Shown here piece by piece: positions 9,186 through 17,822 of a stretch of DNA of 64,000 nucleotides; position 1 is the first letter of the stretch; the number at the start of each line of letters is the position of its first letter. The translations under genes and the position numbers were made by a program. The DNA lies in the NCBI RefSeq assembly GCF_012769535.1, contig NZ_CP046565.1, forward strand, positions 2,494,501 to 2,558,500, given 5' to 3'. Source of the stretch: Methylococcus geothermalis (lineage in GTDB: Bacteria > Pseudomonadota > Gammaproteobacteria > Methylococcales > Methylococcaceae). The notes beneath the pieces were generated by a model that did no database searches, was not told where the DNA came from, and was given only the letters and a program-made list of their open reading frames with translations.

Positions 9186-10196
9186 CTAAAGCATGGCCGA
9201 TGCAGCGTGCGCCGCCCCCAGCAGGGCCGGTTGGGGATGGACGGCCACCCTCACCCGCAGTCCGCCGAGCAGGGAGGAAAGCCTCCCTTTTGCGGTCAAT
9301 CCGGCCATGAACTTCCCCGACTGCAGGACGGGCAGGATTTTGGGCGCAATGCCCCCGCCGACGATCACGCCGCCGAGCGCAAGCGACTTGAGGGCCAGAT
9401 TCCCGGCCTCCGCCCCGTAGATCGCGGCGAACGAATCGAGCACCGCACAGCAAAGCGCGTCGCGCCGCTTCAGAGCCCATTCGGCGATGATCGGCGCGCG
9501 GTCGGGCGCGCGGGCCAGCGCCGCGTGCAGCGCCTCGCTTTCCGGAGCCACGCCGGCATGGCGAAGATAGTCGTAGAGGTTGGCCAGCCCCGATCCGGAC
9601 AGTATCCGCTCATAGCTGACGTGCCCGCCAAAGCGGTCGCGCAGAAATGCCAGCAGCCCCTCTTCCAGCGGCCCGTTGGGTGCGAAATCGCTATGCCCGC
9701 CCTCGGTCGGCACTGCATGGTAACGCTCGCCGTCCCAGTAAAGGATCGCCTCCCCCAGCCCCGTCCCTGCTGCAATCACTGCGATGTTTCCGGGCTGCTG
9801 ACGGGCGGCCTGGGCGTTCAAGTCGACCCAGTCGCCTTCGCCCAGCCGGTAGGCCATGCCCAGGGCCATGGCCTGGACGTCGTTCAGCAGGCGCACCTCG
9901 CTCACGCCGGTCGCCACCGCCAGCTCCCGCTCGGACAAGACCCACGGCAGATTGGTGATTTCGCAGCGGCCGCCGCTCACGGGGCCTGGAACCCCGAAAC
10001 AGGCGACTTCGGGCTTCCCTCCGTTCTGCCTCTGCAGGAAGTCCGCCACGACCGCCTCCAGCGAGGCGTATTCCGCGCTCGCGAAAATCGCCTCGCTCAG
10101 GCTGACCAGCCTGTCGCCCCAGCAGTCGAACAGCCCCAGGACCGTCTTGGTCGCGCCGATGTCACCCGCCAGCAGCACCTTCTTCGCCCCGCCCAA
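9186..10196 (-). CDS. glk: Glucokinase
   Basis: ATP-dependent phosphorylation of glucose to glucose-6-phosphate. About 336 residues. The ATP-binding phosphate-1 motif LLAGDIGATKTVLGLFD is at about 8-24. The sugar-contact region LLNDVQAMA carries the catalytic Asp, and GTGLGEAI is the phosphate-2 motif. EGGHSDFAP and a C-terminal GGVIVGGGIAPK complete the group II glucokinase pattern. The start is uncertain: TTG at 10196, with GGGGA 9-13 bases upstream, gives the listed frame, and there is no ATG at a better place. It begins within 5 bases of the upstream DUF411 stop. Confidence 0.9.
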   Translation of the reverse strand: MGGAKKVLLAGDIGATKTVLGLFDCWGDRLVSLSEAIFASAEYASLEAVVADFLQRQNGGKPEVACFGVPGPVSGGRCEITNLPWVLSERELAVATGVSEVRLLNDVQAMALGMAYRLGEGDWVDLNAQAARQQPGNIAVIAAGTGLGEAILYWDGERYHAVPTEGGHSDFAPNGPLEEGLLAFLRDRFGGHVSYERILSGSGLANLYDYLRHAGVAPESEALHAALARAPDRAPIIAEWALKRRDALCCAVLDSFAAIYGAEAGNLALKSLALGGVIVGGGIAPKILPVLQSGKFMAGLTAKGRLSSLLGGLRVRVAVHPQPALLGAAHAASAML

Positions 10197-10200
10197 CGGA

Positions 10201-10653
10201 TCAGTCCCCGGCGTAGTCGTGCACGGACTGAACGCTGTCGCCCGGTCCGAAACCGACGACGCTGTAGGCGTCCTTGCGTCCGCCCGTTTCCATCCCCGGC
10301 GTACCGGCCGGCATACCGGGCACGCTCAATCCGAGGAGCGGCGCCTTGGCATCCAGCAGCTTGCGGATATCCGCCGCCGGCACATGGCCCTCAATCCGGT
10401 AGCCGCCGATCACCGCCGTATGGCAGGAGGCCAGGTTCTCCGGCACGCCCAGCTCGCGCTTGACCGCCGCCATGTCGTCCTTGACGATGTCCTTGACGGC
10501 GAAACCGCTCGCCTGGATGTGTTCTACCCACCTCTTGCAACAGCCGCAGGTCGGGCTGCGGTAGACCGTTGCCTCGACCGGCGCCGGCTTTTCCTTGGCG
10601 GACAAAGGATAGGCGACACACAGTGCCAGCCCCCAAAATATCGTTCTGCGCAT
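10201..10653 (-). CDS. DUF411 exported metal-binding-type protein
   Basis: 150 residues with a signal peptide (MRRTIFWGLALCVAYPLSAKEK). The DUF411 core has PTCGCCKRWVEHI (a CxCC cluster), the FAVKDIVKDD strand-helix and SCHTAVIGGYRIEGHVPA with a conserved Cys-His pair. Family members often sit near copper genes and may bind a metal through the CxCC and Cys-His pairs; binding here is inferred. The ATG is at 10651-10653, preceded by GAGGTTCCC. Its stop nearly abuts glk, so the two are likely cotranscribed. Confidence 0.87.
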   Translation of the reverse strand: MRRTIFWGLALCVAYPLSAKEKPAPVEATVYRSPTCGCCKRWVEHIQASGFAVKDIVKDDMAAVKRELGVPENLASCHTAVIGGYRIEGHVPAADIRKLLDAKAPLLGLSVPGMPAGTPGMETGGRKDAYSVVGFGPGDSVQSVHDYAGD

Positions 10654-10679
10654 GGGAACCTCGATGTTTGGTTCATGGA

Positions 10680-11102
10680 TCAGTCGCCGCCGTGCAAGGT
10701 GGCGACGATGGAGCGGGCGCCACCGTGCGTCCGGTGTTCGCCCAGGTAAATTCCCTGCCAGGTCCCCAAGGCCAGCCGGCCCTCCCGCACCGGAACGATC
10801 ACGCTGCTGCCGACCAGAATGGCCTTGATGTGCGCCGGCATGTCGTCGTCCCCTTCCAGGGTATGGCGGTAATACGGCGCACCTTCGGGCACGTGGGCCT
10901 GGAGATGGGATTCGAGATCGCGCCGCACGTCGGCGTCGGCATTCTCGTTGATGGTCAGGGAAGCGGAAGTGTGCTGGATGAAGAAATGGGCGAGGCCCTG
11001 GCGAATCCGCTTGAGTTCGGGCAGGTGCTCCAGGAGTTCCGAGGTGATCAGATGAAATCCCCGTGAGCGAGGCCTGAGAACGATCGTTTTCTGAAACCAC
11101 AT
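10680..11102 (-). CDS. yjbQ: YjbQ family protein (UPF0047)
   Basis: 140 residues. The family core is clear: FHLITSELLEHLPEL, HFFIQHTSASLTINENAD (conserved His-Thr-Ser-Ala and Asn-Glu-Asn), the Asp-rich GDDDMPAHIKAILVGSS and LGTWQGIYLGEHRTHGGARSI at the C-terminus with conserved Trp-Gln and His. E. coli YjbQ has weak thiamin phosphate synthase activity in vitro, but the physiological role is unsettled. The start chosen is the ATG at 11100-11102 (MWFQKTIVLRPR); the upstream in-frame ATG lacks homology. Confidence 0.92.
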   Translation of the reverse strand: MWFQKTIVLRPRSRGFHLITSELLEHLPELKRIRQGLAHFFIQHTSASLTINENADADVRRDLESHLQAHVPEGAPYYRHTLEGDDDMPAHIKAILVGSSVIVPVREGRLALGTWQGIYLGEHRTHGGARSIVATLHGGD

Positions 11103-11231
11103 GAAAGCGCTACCGCCGCCCGGAACGCCGACTAATCTATCACAGGGCGGGCGGAAGTGCCGCAAGGGCGCCACGCGGCCGGGTCGGGCCGGTGGCCCCC
11201 CAAGCTCCGGAGCCGGAAACCGCTGCCAGCC

Positions 11232-11852
11232 TTATCGTTGCAAATCGACGGTCAGCAGCAAACGCCGGGGCATTTGACCCAGTCCACGCGGGAAATCCAA
11301 CACCTGTCTCGCTTTCGGGCTGGTGATGGCGACGGCGTAGGGCGGCACCAGATCGGGGGATGCCGCGACGCGATACATCCCGTCGAAACCGTCCTTCTCC
11401 GCCTCTCCCAGCGCCATATCGAAGCGCCTGGACTTCGGGGCACCTCCGTAAACGCAGGCCAGTTGCAACCCGCCGGTTTCTTCTTCGATCGCGCCGGCAT
11501 CCAGGATGCGGAGGCGCAGGACCGCATATTCGGTCCGGTGCCAATCGCACCAGCGGCAGGTCAGCTGGGTGACGTCCCACACCCACGCCCGGTAGCCGGG
11601 AATATCCTGGGCCCAGGAAAGCAGGGAGCGGAAGTCGAAGTTTTCGAAATCGATGCTGTGCGTCACATCGAGCCGCACCATCTGCCGCAGCACGGTATCG
11701 ACGAAACCGCCCATCACCGCCTCGGGCTCGCGGTGACACACCCGCAGGTCCACGCCAAGCTTGCTCTCGCGAAACAACTCGCCCGGATCTTCGGCTATCG
11801 CCGCCACCAGATCCGTATCACCTTGTGCGATGACTCTCGCCAATGCCGCCAT
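11232..11852 (-). CDS. Protein of unknown function, 206 residues
   Basis: Not recognised. The start is the ATG at 11850-11852 with GGAGG 6 bases upstream. The protein is soluble in appearance, with no signal peptide or membrane segment. An alpha-helical N-terminus (MAALARVIAQGDTDL) is followed by a Trp/Cys-rich middle (YRAWVWDVTQLTCRWCDWHRTEY) and a beta-rich C-terminus ending LLLTVDLQR. The CRWCDW cluster could bind a metal or form a disulfide, but this is speculation. It stands alone on the minus strand between YbaY and YjbQ genes. Confidence 0.7.
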   Translation of the reverse strand: MAALARVIAQGDTDLVAAIAEDPGELFRESKLGVDLRVCHREPEAVMGGFVDTVLRQMVRLDVTHSIDFENFDFRSLLSWAQDIPGYRAWVWDVTQLTCRWCDWHRTEYAVLRLRILDAGAIEEETGGLQLACVYGGAPKSRRFDMALGEAEKDGFDGMYRVAASPDLVPPYAVAITSPKARQVLDFPRGLGQMPRRLLLTVDLQR

Positions 11853-11994
11853 GTCTTGCCTCCACTGAACTGGAACCGCTCGCGCGCGTATCTTTTTCCA
11901 AGCAAGGTTCAATCCAACCCGAAAGCAAGCATAGCCGGCGACTATGACAACAGGTATTCCCTGGCGATGAAACGGCGTGTTTTCGGAACCGCCC

Positions 11995-12411
11995 CTAGGG
12001 GGCCGAAACCCGGTGAAGCTCCAGATCGGCGCGGTCCGGATGGCCGAAGGTCAGCACCGGCACTCCGTGCTTGGATGCGAGTACCGTCTCGCCGTCCTGC
12101 TTGATCACGGCGCTCACCCGGTAATGCCGGTCCTCCGCGACCACCCGCCGGTCGAACGAAATTTCAAAGGGAACCGGCGAGGAGCCGGGCCAGGTATCCT
12201 CCGCCATGCCGACCAGGACCGGCCGGACGTCATGGCGGGTGACGTCTTCCAGCCTGACGACCAGTTCCGCATTCGGATGGAGCTCGACCCGGTCGCGCCA
12301 GCTCACCGTGCCGGTGACCTTGGCGAAATGGGGGTTGGTTTCGTCGCTATGAAACAGGCTGCATGCGGAGAGGAACAGCGGCGCAGCCAATGCGAAAGCC
12401 GGGAATTTCAT
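11995..12411 (-). CDS. YbaY-family lipoprotein
   Basis: 138 residues. Signal peptide with lipobox LSAC (MKFPAFALAAPLFLSAC), so a lipid-anchored envelope protein. The mature part begins with the YbaY pattern VTGTVSWRDRVELHPNAELVVRLEDVTR, then PVPFEISFDRRVVAEDRHYRVSAVI and ends with a beta strand HPDRADLELHRV. Family members are small beta-sandwich lipoproteins of unknown function, sometimes annotated as type III secretion pilotin-like. The ATG at 12409-12411 follows AAGGAGTCCCG. Confidence 0.88.
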   Translation of the reverse strand: MKFPAFALAAPLFLSACSLFHSDETNPHFAKVTGTVSWRDRVELHPNAELVVRLEDVTRHDVRPVLVGMAEDTWPGSSPVPFEISFDRRVVAEDRHYRVSAVIKQDGETVLASKHGVPVLTFGHPDRADLELHRVSAP

Positions 12412-12443
12412 CGGGACTCCTTGAATGGGAAAGAAAAAAGCGA

Positions 12444-13580
12444 TCAGCTGACCTGCCGCGCAACGGTATGCCTGAAGCGGGCCAGAGCCAGCAGAAAAAA
12501 CAGCGCGCCGATGCCGGCCATGATCAGGAATTGCGGCCAGACGGCGGCGAAACCCGCACCGCGGTAAAGCACGGCCTGCGCGATCTTGACATAATGCGTC
12601 GAGGCGAAAAACGCCATCACCCGCTGGATCGGTTCCGGCATGCTGTCCAGAGGAACGGTATTGCCGGACAGCGTGGTGATCGGAAACACCACCAGGATGC
12701 ACAACAGCCCGAGTTGGGGCATCGAACGGGCCACCGTGGCGAGGAAGATGCCGATCGCCGTGGAAGTGAACAGATACAGCGCCGTGGCGGCCAGGAACAA
12801 GGGCAGCGATCCCGCCAGCGGCACGTCGAGCACGCCTTCCACGACCAGGGTCAATGACAGGCCGACCGCGACGACGACCACCAGGCCGTTGGCCCAGATC
12901 TTCGCGCACACGATCTCGAAGGGGCCGAGCGGCAGGGTCAGCAGGTGCTCGACCGTGCCACGCTCCCGCTCCCGCATCAGCGCAGCACCGGAGGTGATGA
13001 TGGAGAGCAGGTTGACCACGTTGATCAGGACCATCACCGAGACGAACCAGCGGTCCTGGGCGTTGGGATTGTACAGAGTGCGTACCGCCAGGCTGACGCC
13101 GGCGTCCGCGGGAGCCACCCCGTTCCTGCCGAAACCGCCGACCTCTTCGCGGATGATCCGTTCGATGTAGCCGGCGCCGATACCAGCCTGGCTCATCGCC
13201 GTAGCATCGACGTTGACCTGGATTTCCGGCTGTCTTCCGGCCAGAAAATCGGCCTGGAAACGGGGGGGGATGTCGATCACGAAGGCGTAGCGTCCGGCAT
13301 CGAGCACGCTGTCCACCTGGTCCATCGGCAGCGGATCGGGCGGGAGGAAATAAGGCTGCGGCAGGGCGGTGACGATCTGCCTGGACAACTCGGAGCGGTC
13401 CTCGTCCACCACCGCCACCGCGCCGTTCCTAAGTTCCAGTAAGCCGCGGCTGGCCGGGATGTAGATCATCACGGTAAATCCATAGACGATCAGAACCAGC
13501 ATGGCCAGGTCGCGGCGGAGGCTCGCCAGCTCCTTCAGCCCCAGCCGAAAGATCGTGCGTAGACGCTTCCCTTTCTTCAT
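12444..13580 (-). CDS. yhhJ: ABC-2 type permease, YhhJ-like
   Basis: About 378 residues. One N-terminal membrane segment (LAMLVLIVYGFTVMIYI, about 24-40), a large periplasmic domain, then the ABC-2 membrane block with RERERGTVEHLLTLPL (the conserved cytoplasmic coupling signature) and five hydrophobic helices. In E. coli yhiI-yhiH(rbbA)-yhhJ encode an adaptor, a double-ATPase fused to a permease, and this permease. The same set occurs here, but yhhJ is separated from the ATPase gene by about 490 bases containing an opposite-strand gene. The GTG one codon upstream is an alternative start. Confidence 0.88.
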   Translation of the reverse strand: MKKGKRLRTIFRLGLKELASLRRDLAMLVLIVYGFTVMIYIPASRGLLELRNGAVAVVDEDRSELSRQIVTALPQPYFLPPDPLPMDQVDSVLDAGRYAFVIDIPPRFQADFLAGRQPEIQVNVDATAMSQAGIGAGYIERIIREEVGGFGRNGVAPADAGVSLAVRTLYNPNAQDRWFVSVMVLINVVNLLSIITSGAALMRERERGTVEHLLTLPLGPFEIVCAKIWANGLVVVVAVGLSLTLVVEGVLDVPLAGSLPLFLAATALYLFTSTAIGIFLATVARSMPQLGLLCILVVFPITTLSGNTVPLDSMPEPIQRVMAFFASTHYVKIAQAVLYRGAGFAAVWPQFLIMAGIGALFFLLALARFRHTVARQVS

Positions 13581-13753
13581 CACGGCATTCCGATCGGAAA
13601 CTCGGCCGGGCGGGGGGAAGCCTCATTCACATAAGGATGGTGTGGTTTTTCCGTCTGGTCCATAATTGACATACGATTGACGCCGTGTTTCCCCTTAGGA
13701 ACACCATGCGGCGCATCGTTCACACATTGACCACAACTATATCAGGAGGACCG

Positions 13754-14026
13754 ATGGACCTTTCCGTTATCGCAATCGCAGTGGGCCTGCTGGCCTATGT
13801 GCTCTATGCCGTCTATTCGTCGCCCGCCGCCGGGAAAGCGGCGGCTTCCTCGCCCACCAGCGCGGCGGAAACCGCCATGCCCGACGAACCTCCGATCCCG
13901 GCACAAGCCGTAGCAGCGCAGGAGGAAATCGCCGCCGCCGAGGAACCGGAACCGGCGGCCGCCGATACCGGTGAAACCGTGATGTCGCTGGAAACGGAAG
14001 CCGCCGCAGAAGCCACAGCGGGCTGA
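13754..14026 (+). CDS. Small Ala/Glu-rich single-pass membrane protein
   Basis: 90 residues with no recognised family. One N-terminal membrane segment (IAIAVGLLAYVLYAVY, about 6-21) is followed by a low-complexity Ala/Glu/Pro tail that lies outside or inside the membrane. AGGAGG is 6 bases before the ATG, which supports translation. It is the only plus-strand gene inside the minus-strand exporter operon and converges on the double-ATPase gene across a hairpin at 14041-14066. The low-complexity tail weakens any homology inference. Confidence 0.6.
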   Translation: MDLSVIAIAVGLLAYVLYAVYSSPAAGKAAASSPTSAAETAMPDEPPIPAQAVAAQEEIAAAEEPEPAAADTGETVMSLETEAAAEATAG

Positions 14027-14040
14027 ACGATCATCACGCC

Positions 14041-14066
14041 GTCGGGCGGAACCGTCACCGCCCGAC
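14041..14066. terminator. Convergent hairpin between small membrane protein and RbbA genes
   Basis: A perfect 9-bp inverted repeat (GTCGGGCGG/CCGCCCGAC, 8-base loop) lies between two convergent stop codons (14026 plus, 14071 minus). The position fits a bidirectional terminator, but there is no T run on either side. Confidence 0.4.
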
Positions 14067-14070
14067 CGGC

Positions 14071-16791
14071 TCAACGTCCCCGGGTGGGAAGCAGCATGAG
14101 GCTGAGCCCCAGATAGCCCAGCACGAAGGCCAGCAGCGCCGCGTGATTGAGGTAGAGTTCGGGGAAGCCCAGAGCCTTGGTGAACACCCCGACGCTGATG
14201 GTCAAGAACCAGGAGGTCGGAAATCCGTAGCCCATCACGGCCGCGGCACCGGTCTGCGAAGCCGCCGGCGCCAGGAATCCGGAAAAATTGATGGCGGGCA
14301 CGATGGACAGCAGGAACGCCGCGAACAGGGCAGCGATCTGCGAGCGCGTGAACGCCGAAATCAACAGTCCCCAGCCGGTGGTCCCGGCAACGGCCAGCAC
14401 GGCCCCCAGCAACAGAGCCCACAGGTCCCCTTTCACCGGCACGCCGAACAGCCACAGCGCCAGCGCAATCAGGGACAGCGCGTTGACCAGCCCGACCACG
14501 ACGTAGGGAAGCTGTTTGCCCAGCAGGAACTCCAGACGGGTCGAAGGCGTGGCATACAGATTGGTGATCGAACCCATCTCTTTTTCCCGAACCACGCTGA
14601 CCGCGGTCAATATCGGCGGGATCACCGCCAGCATCACCGCGATCACGCCCGGCACCAGGGCGTAGACGCTCTTCATATCCGGGTTGTAGCGGAAACGGGT
14701 TTCCACCCGCAACGGCGCGGTCAGACCCCGGGTTCCGCTTTCGTCGATCAAATCGCTGCGGAAACGGGCGTGCACGGCCTCCACATACCCTTGCACCGTG
14801 TTGGCGCGGAACGGGATGCTGCCGTCGATGCGGATGCCCACTTCGGCCCGACGCCCTGCCTTGAGGTCGCGCCCGAACCCCGGGGGAATCTCCACGGCGA
14901 AATTGAGCTGGCCCCGCGCCATTTGCCGCAAAAGGTCCTCGTCGTCGCTCAGCGGCGCCCGTTCCTCGAAATAGCGCGAATGGGCGAAATGCTCCAGATA
15001 GCGCCGGCTTTCCGGCGTCCGGTCGTAGTCGAGGGCGGCGTAAGGCAGATGCTCGACGTCCAGCGAAATCCCGTAGCCCATGACCACCATCAGCAGCATC
15101 GGCCCGATCAGCGCAAATGCCAGGCGGATCGGGTCGCGGACCAGTTCCATGGTCTCGCGCCAGACATAGGCCTTGAAACGGCGGGCGCTGAACCAGGGGC
15201 TGGCGGCGGGCACCGATGCATCGGCGGCCGGGGCGAACGAAGCCGCCCCGGCTTCGACCACCGTGGAAGCGCTCTCGCGCTCCAGGCAGGCGATGAAGGC
15301 GTCCTCCAGCGACGCCACCCCCGCTTCCCTCACCAGATCGGCCGGCGCGCCCTGGGCGAGCACCCGCCCTGCATGCATCAGGGAAATGCGATCGCAGCGC
15401 GCCGCTTCGTTCATGAAATGAGTCGAGATGAAGATGGTCACCCCCTTGTCGCGCGACAGCTCGGCCAGGATTTCCCAGAAACGGTCGCGGGCGACCGGAT
15501 CGACGCCCGAGGTCGGCTCATCCAGGATCAACAGCTCCGGCTCGTGCACCAACGCCACTGCCAGCGACAACCGCTGGCGGATGCCGAGCGGCAGCGACTC
15601 CGCCAAGGCATCCAAATGCGCCGTCAGGTCCATGCGGGACACCAGCGCCCCGATCCTGGCTTCGATCGTGGAAGGCGGTAAACCGAAGATGTGGGCATGC
15701 AGTTCCAGGTTCTGTCTGACCGTCAACTCGGTGTAGAGCGAAAACCCCTGCGACATGAAGCCGATGCGGCGACGCATGGCCGAGTTGCCCGACGCCACCG
15801 GCTGGCCGAATAGCGAGGCCGAGCCGGCGCTGGCCGGTAGGAGCCCGGTGAGCATCTTCATCGTCGTGGTCTTCCCGCAGCCGTTCGAGCCGAGGAAGCC
15901 GAAGATTTCGCCGCGCTCGATCCGGAAGCTCACGCCGTCCACGGCCAGGAAATCGCCGAAGCGACGGGTCAGCCCACTGGCCTCGATCGCCGCCTCGCCG
16001 CGGCCATTCCGGCGCGGCGGGATCGACAGAGCCGCATGTCCCCGCCTCTTGTCCGGCGGCAGCAAGGCGACGTAGGCCGACTCCATGTCGGCTGCTCCGG
16101 TGCGGTCCAGCAGTTCCGCCGCGGTCCCAGTCGCCAGGATACGCCCGGCATCCATGGCGACGAGGCGGTCGAAGCGCGCGGCCTCTTCCATGTAGGCGGT
16201 GGCGACGAGGACGCTCATGCCGGAGCGCTCCTCCCGGAGCATGTCGATCAGCTCCCAGAACTGCCGCCGCGACAACGGATCGACCCCCGTGGTCGGCTCG
16301 TCCAGGATCAACAAGTCCGGCTCGTGCAGCAAGGCGCAGCAGAGACCGAGCTTCTGCTTCATCCCGCCGGAGAGCTTCCCGGCCGGACGGTCGCGGAAGG
16401 GCGCGAGCCCCACCGCCGCCAGCAGGCGCTCGATCCGCCGGCGCCGCTCGTCTGCGCCGAATCCGAACAGCCGGCCGAAAAACTCCGCGTTCTCCCACAC
16501 CGAAAGCGTCGCGTACAGGTTGTGCCCCAGGCCCTGCGGCATGTAGGCGATGCGGTAGCACAAGCGCCGGTGAGCCTTCGGATCGGCGATGTCCTCGCCG
16601 AACACCTCGATACGCCCCGCTTGGACTTCTCGGACTCCCGCGATCAGGCCCAGCAGGGTCGACTTCCCCACCCCGTCCGGACCGACGAAGCCGATCAGCC
16701 TGCCGGCAGGTAATGCCAGCGAGATACCGGCCAGCGCTTCGACCCTGCCATAGCGGTGGCGGCACGCCTCGACCCGGACGACGGCGCTCAT
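14071..16791 (-). CDS. rbbA: Double ABC ATPase fused to ABC-2 permease (RbbA/YhiH type)
   Basis: 906 residues, like E. coli RbbA (911). First ATPase domain: Walker A GPDGVGKST (about 36-44), signature LSGGMKQKL, Walker B LLILDEPTTGVDP. Second ATPase domain: Walker A GSNGCGKTT (about 300), Q-loop, signature-like SLPLGIRQRLSLA (the normal LSGG is degenerate) and Walker B LLILDEPTSGVDP. The C-terminal third is an ABC-2 permease with a large loop and five helices (VREKEMGSITNLYATP coupling segment). The ATG at 16789-16791 overlaps the YhiI stop (ATGA). It probably exports an amphiphilic substrate with YhiI and YhhJ; E. coli RbbA has also been called a ribosome-associated ATPase. Confidence 0.9.
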   Translation of the reverse strand: MSAVVRVEACRHRYGRVEALAGISLALPAGRLIGFVGPDGVGKSTLLGLIAGVREVQAGRIEVFGEDIADPKAHRRLCYRIAYMPQGLGHNLYATLSVWENAEFFGRLFGFGADERRRRIERLLAAVGLAPFRDRPAGKLSGGMKQKLGLCCALLHEPDLLILDEPTTGVDPLSRRQFWELIDMLREERSGMSVLVATAYMEEAARFDRLVAMDAGRILATGTAAELLDRTGAADMESAYVALLPPDKRRGHAALSIPPRRNGRGEAAIEASGLTRRFGDFLAVDGVSFRIERGEIFGFLGSNGCGKTTTMKMLTGLLPASAGSASLFGQPVASGNSAMRRRIGFMSQGFSLYTELTVRQNLELHAHIFGLPPSTIEARIGALVSRMDLTAHLDALAESLPLGIRQRLSLAVALVHEPELLILDEPTSGVDPVARDRFWEILAELSRDKGVTIFISTHFMNEAARCDRISLMHAGRVLAQGAPADLVREAGVASLEDAFIACLERESASTVVEAGAASFAPAADASVPAASPWFSARRFKAYVWRETMELVRDPIRLAFALIGPMLLMVVMGYGISLDVEHLPYAALDYDRTPESRRYLEHFAHSRYFEERAPLSDDEDLLRQMARGQLNFAVEIPPGFGRDLKAGRRAEVGIRIDGSIPFRANTVQGYVEAVHARFRSDLIDESGTRGLTAPLRVETRFRYNPDMKSVYALVPGVIAVMLAVIPPILTAVSVVREKEMGSITNLYATPSTRLEFLLGKQLPYVVVGLVNALSLIALALWLFGVPVKGDLWALLLGAVLAVAGTTGWGLLISAFTRSQIAALFAAFLLSIVPAINFSGFLAPAASQTGAAAVMGYGFPTSWFLTISVGVFTKALGFPELYLNHAALLAFVLGYLGLSLMLLPTRGR

Positions 16792-17753
16792 TGCGGCAAG
16801 GGCGGCCAGGACGCCTCCGGCGAAAGCTTGACGTAAGCCACGCCGGGCATGCCGGGCTTGACCAGGCCGCGATGGGCGCGGAGGAATTCCGGATCGACCT
16901 GAGCCTTCAGGCGGAACATCAGCTTCTGCCGCTCGCTCGAAGTCTCCACCTGCTTGGGCGTGAACTGGGCCTTGGGGGAAACGAACACCAACCGCGCCGG
17001 GAGCGGCAGCTCGGGCAGGGCGTCCAGCACGATGCGCGCCTCGCCGCCGATCGCCGCCTGCCCGGCTTCGGCCTCGCCGAGGTAAAGAATCATGTAGACG
17101 TCGTTCAGATCGACGAGGGTCAGCGCCTTGCCGCCTTTGGGCAGCACCTCGCCCGGCTCCGACAGCTTGTACAGGACCCTGGCCTCCTTGGGGGCCAGGA
17201 GCACGCCTTCCCGTACCACGGATTCGAGCCGGCGCCTTTCGGCAGCGACGGCATCGATCCCCGCTTCCGCCTCGCCAATCCGCGACTGGGCCGCATCGAG
17301 CCGAGCCACGGCGTTGCTCAGCTCGGCGCGATCGTGATCCAGTTTCTCGGCCGAAACCGCCGCCTGTTCGACCAGGCGGGACGAACGCCTGAAGATTTTC
17401 TGCGCCAGTTCCAGATCGTGCCGGGCCACCCGCAGCATGTGGCCGGCATAGTCGAGCGACTCCCGCGCCCGCCGCAGCTCCGCGTCGATGTTTTGCAACT
17501 GGGCCTGCTCCTCGCTGGTATCGATGCGGACCAGCGGCTGCCCCGGAGCGACGTCGTCGCCTTCGTACACCAGCACATCCGTGATACGCCCGCCGTATTT
17601 GGCGCCCACGTCGATCTCGGTGGCCTCCAGCCGGCCGTTGCCGCGAGCGATGCCGGGAGGAAGCGCGCGGGCATGGCGGTCGCGCCATACGCCGAGACCA
17701 ACGGCACCGGCGACCAGGCATACTGCGACCAGTGCAATGACAGCTTTGTTCAC
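16788..17753 (-). CDS. yhiI: Periplasmic adaptor (HlyD family, YhiI type)
   Basis: 321 residues. One N-terminal membrane anchor (VIALVAVCLVAGAVGLGVW, about 5-23). Then comes the lipoyl half GNGRLEATEIDVGAKYGGRITDVLVYEGDDVAPGQPLVRID, a long coiled coil (about 80-170) and a returning lipoyl/beta-barrel half (LLAPKEARVLYKLSEPGEVLPKGG). It links the RbbA/YhhJ inner-membrane exporter to an outer-membrane channel, whose gene is not in this cluster. The upstream sequence appears to be decayed toxin-antitoxin DNA, so its promoter may be inside that remnant. Confidence 0.9.
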   Translation of the reverse strand: MNKAVIALVAVCLVAGAVGLGVWRDRHARALPPGIARGNGRLEATEIDVGAKYGGRITDVLVYEGDDVAPGQPLVRIDTSEEQAQLQNIDAELRRARESLDYAGHMLRVARHDLELAQKIFRRSSRLVEQAAVSAEKLDHDRAELSNAVARLDAAQSRIGEAEAGIDAVAAERRRLESVVREGVLLAPKEARVLYKLSEPGEVLPKGGKALTLVDLNDVYMILYLGEAEAGQAAIGGEARIVLDALPELPLPARLVFVSPKAQFTPKQVETSSERQKLMFRLKAQVDPEFLRAHRGLVKPGMPGVAYVKLSPEASWPPLPQ

Positions 17754-17822
17754 GCGGAACCGTCCGATTTCGCCAGCGCCAGCTTTAGGTCCGCCATGGC
17801 GGAACGCGTCCTCTTTCGTCCA

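Noticed and set aside
10201-11100. DUF411 gene extended to a 299-residue protein
   Set aside because: The extra N-terminus is a frame shadow of the YjbQ gene, and the signal peptide begins at the ATG of 10651-10653.
14071-17721. Reading the RbbA frame as a 1216-codon protein starting at 17721
   Set aside because: The region above 16791 is out of frame with the real YhiI gene on the same strand; the ATGA overlap at 16788-16791 marks the proper start.
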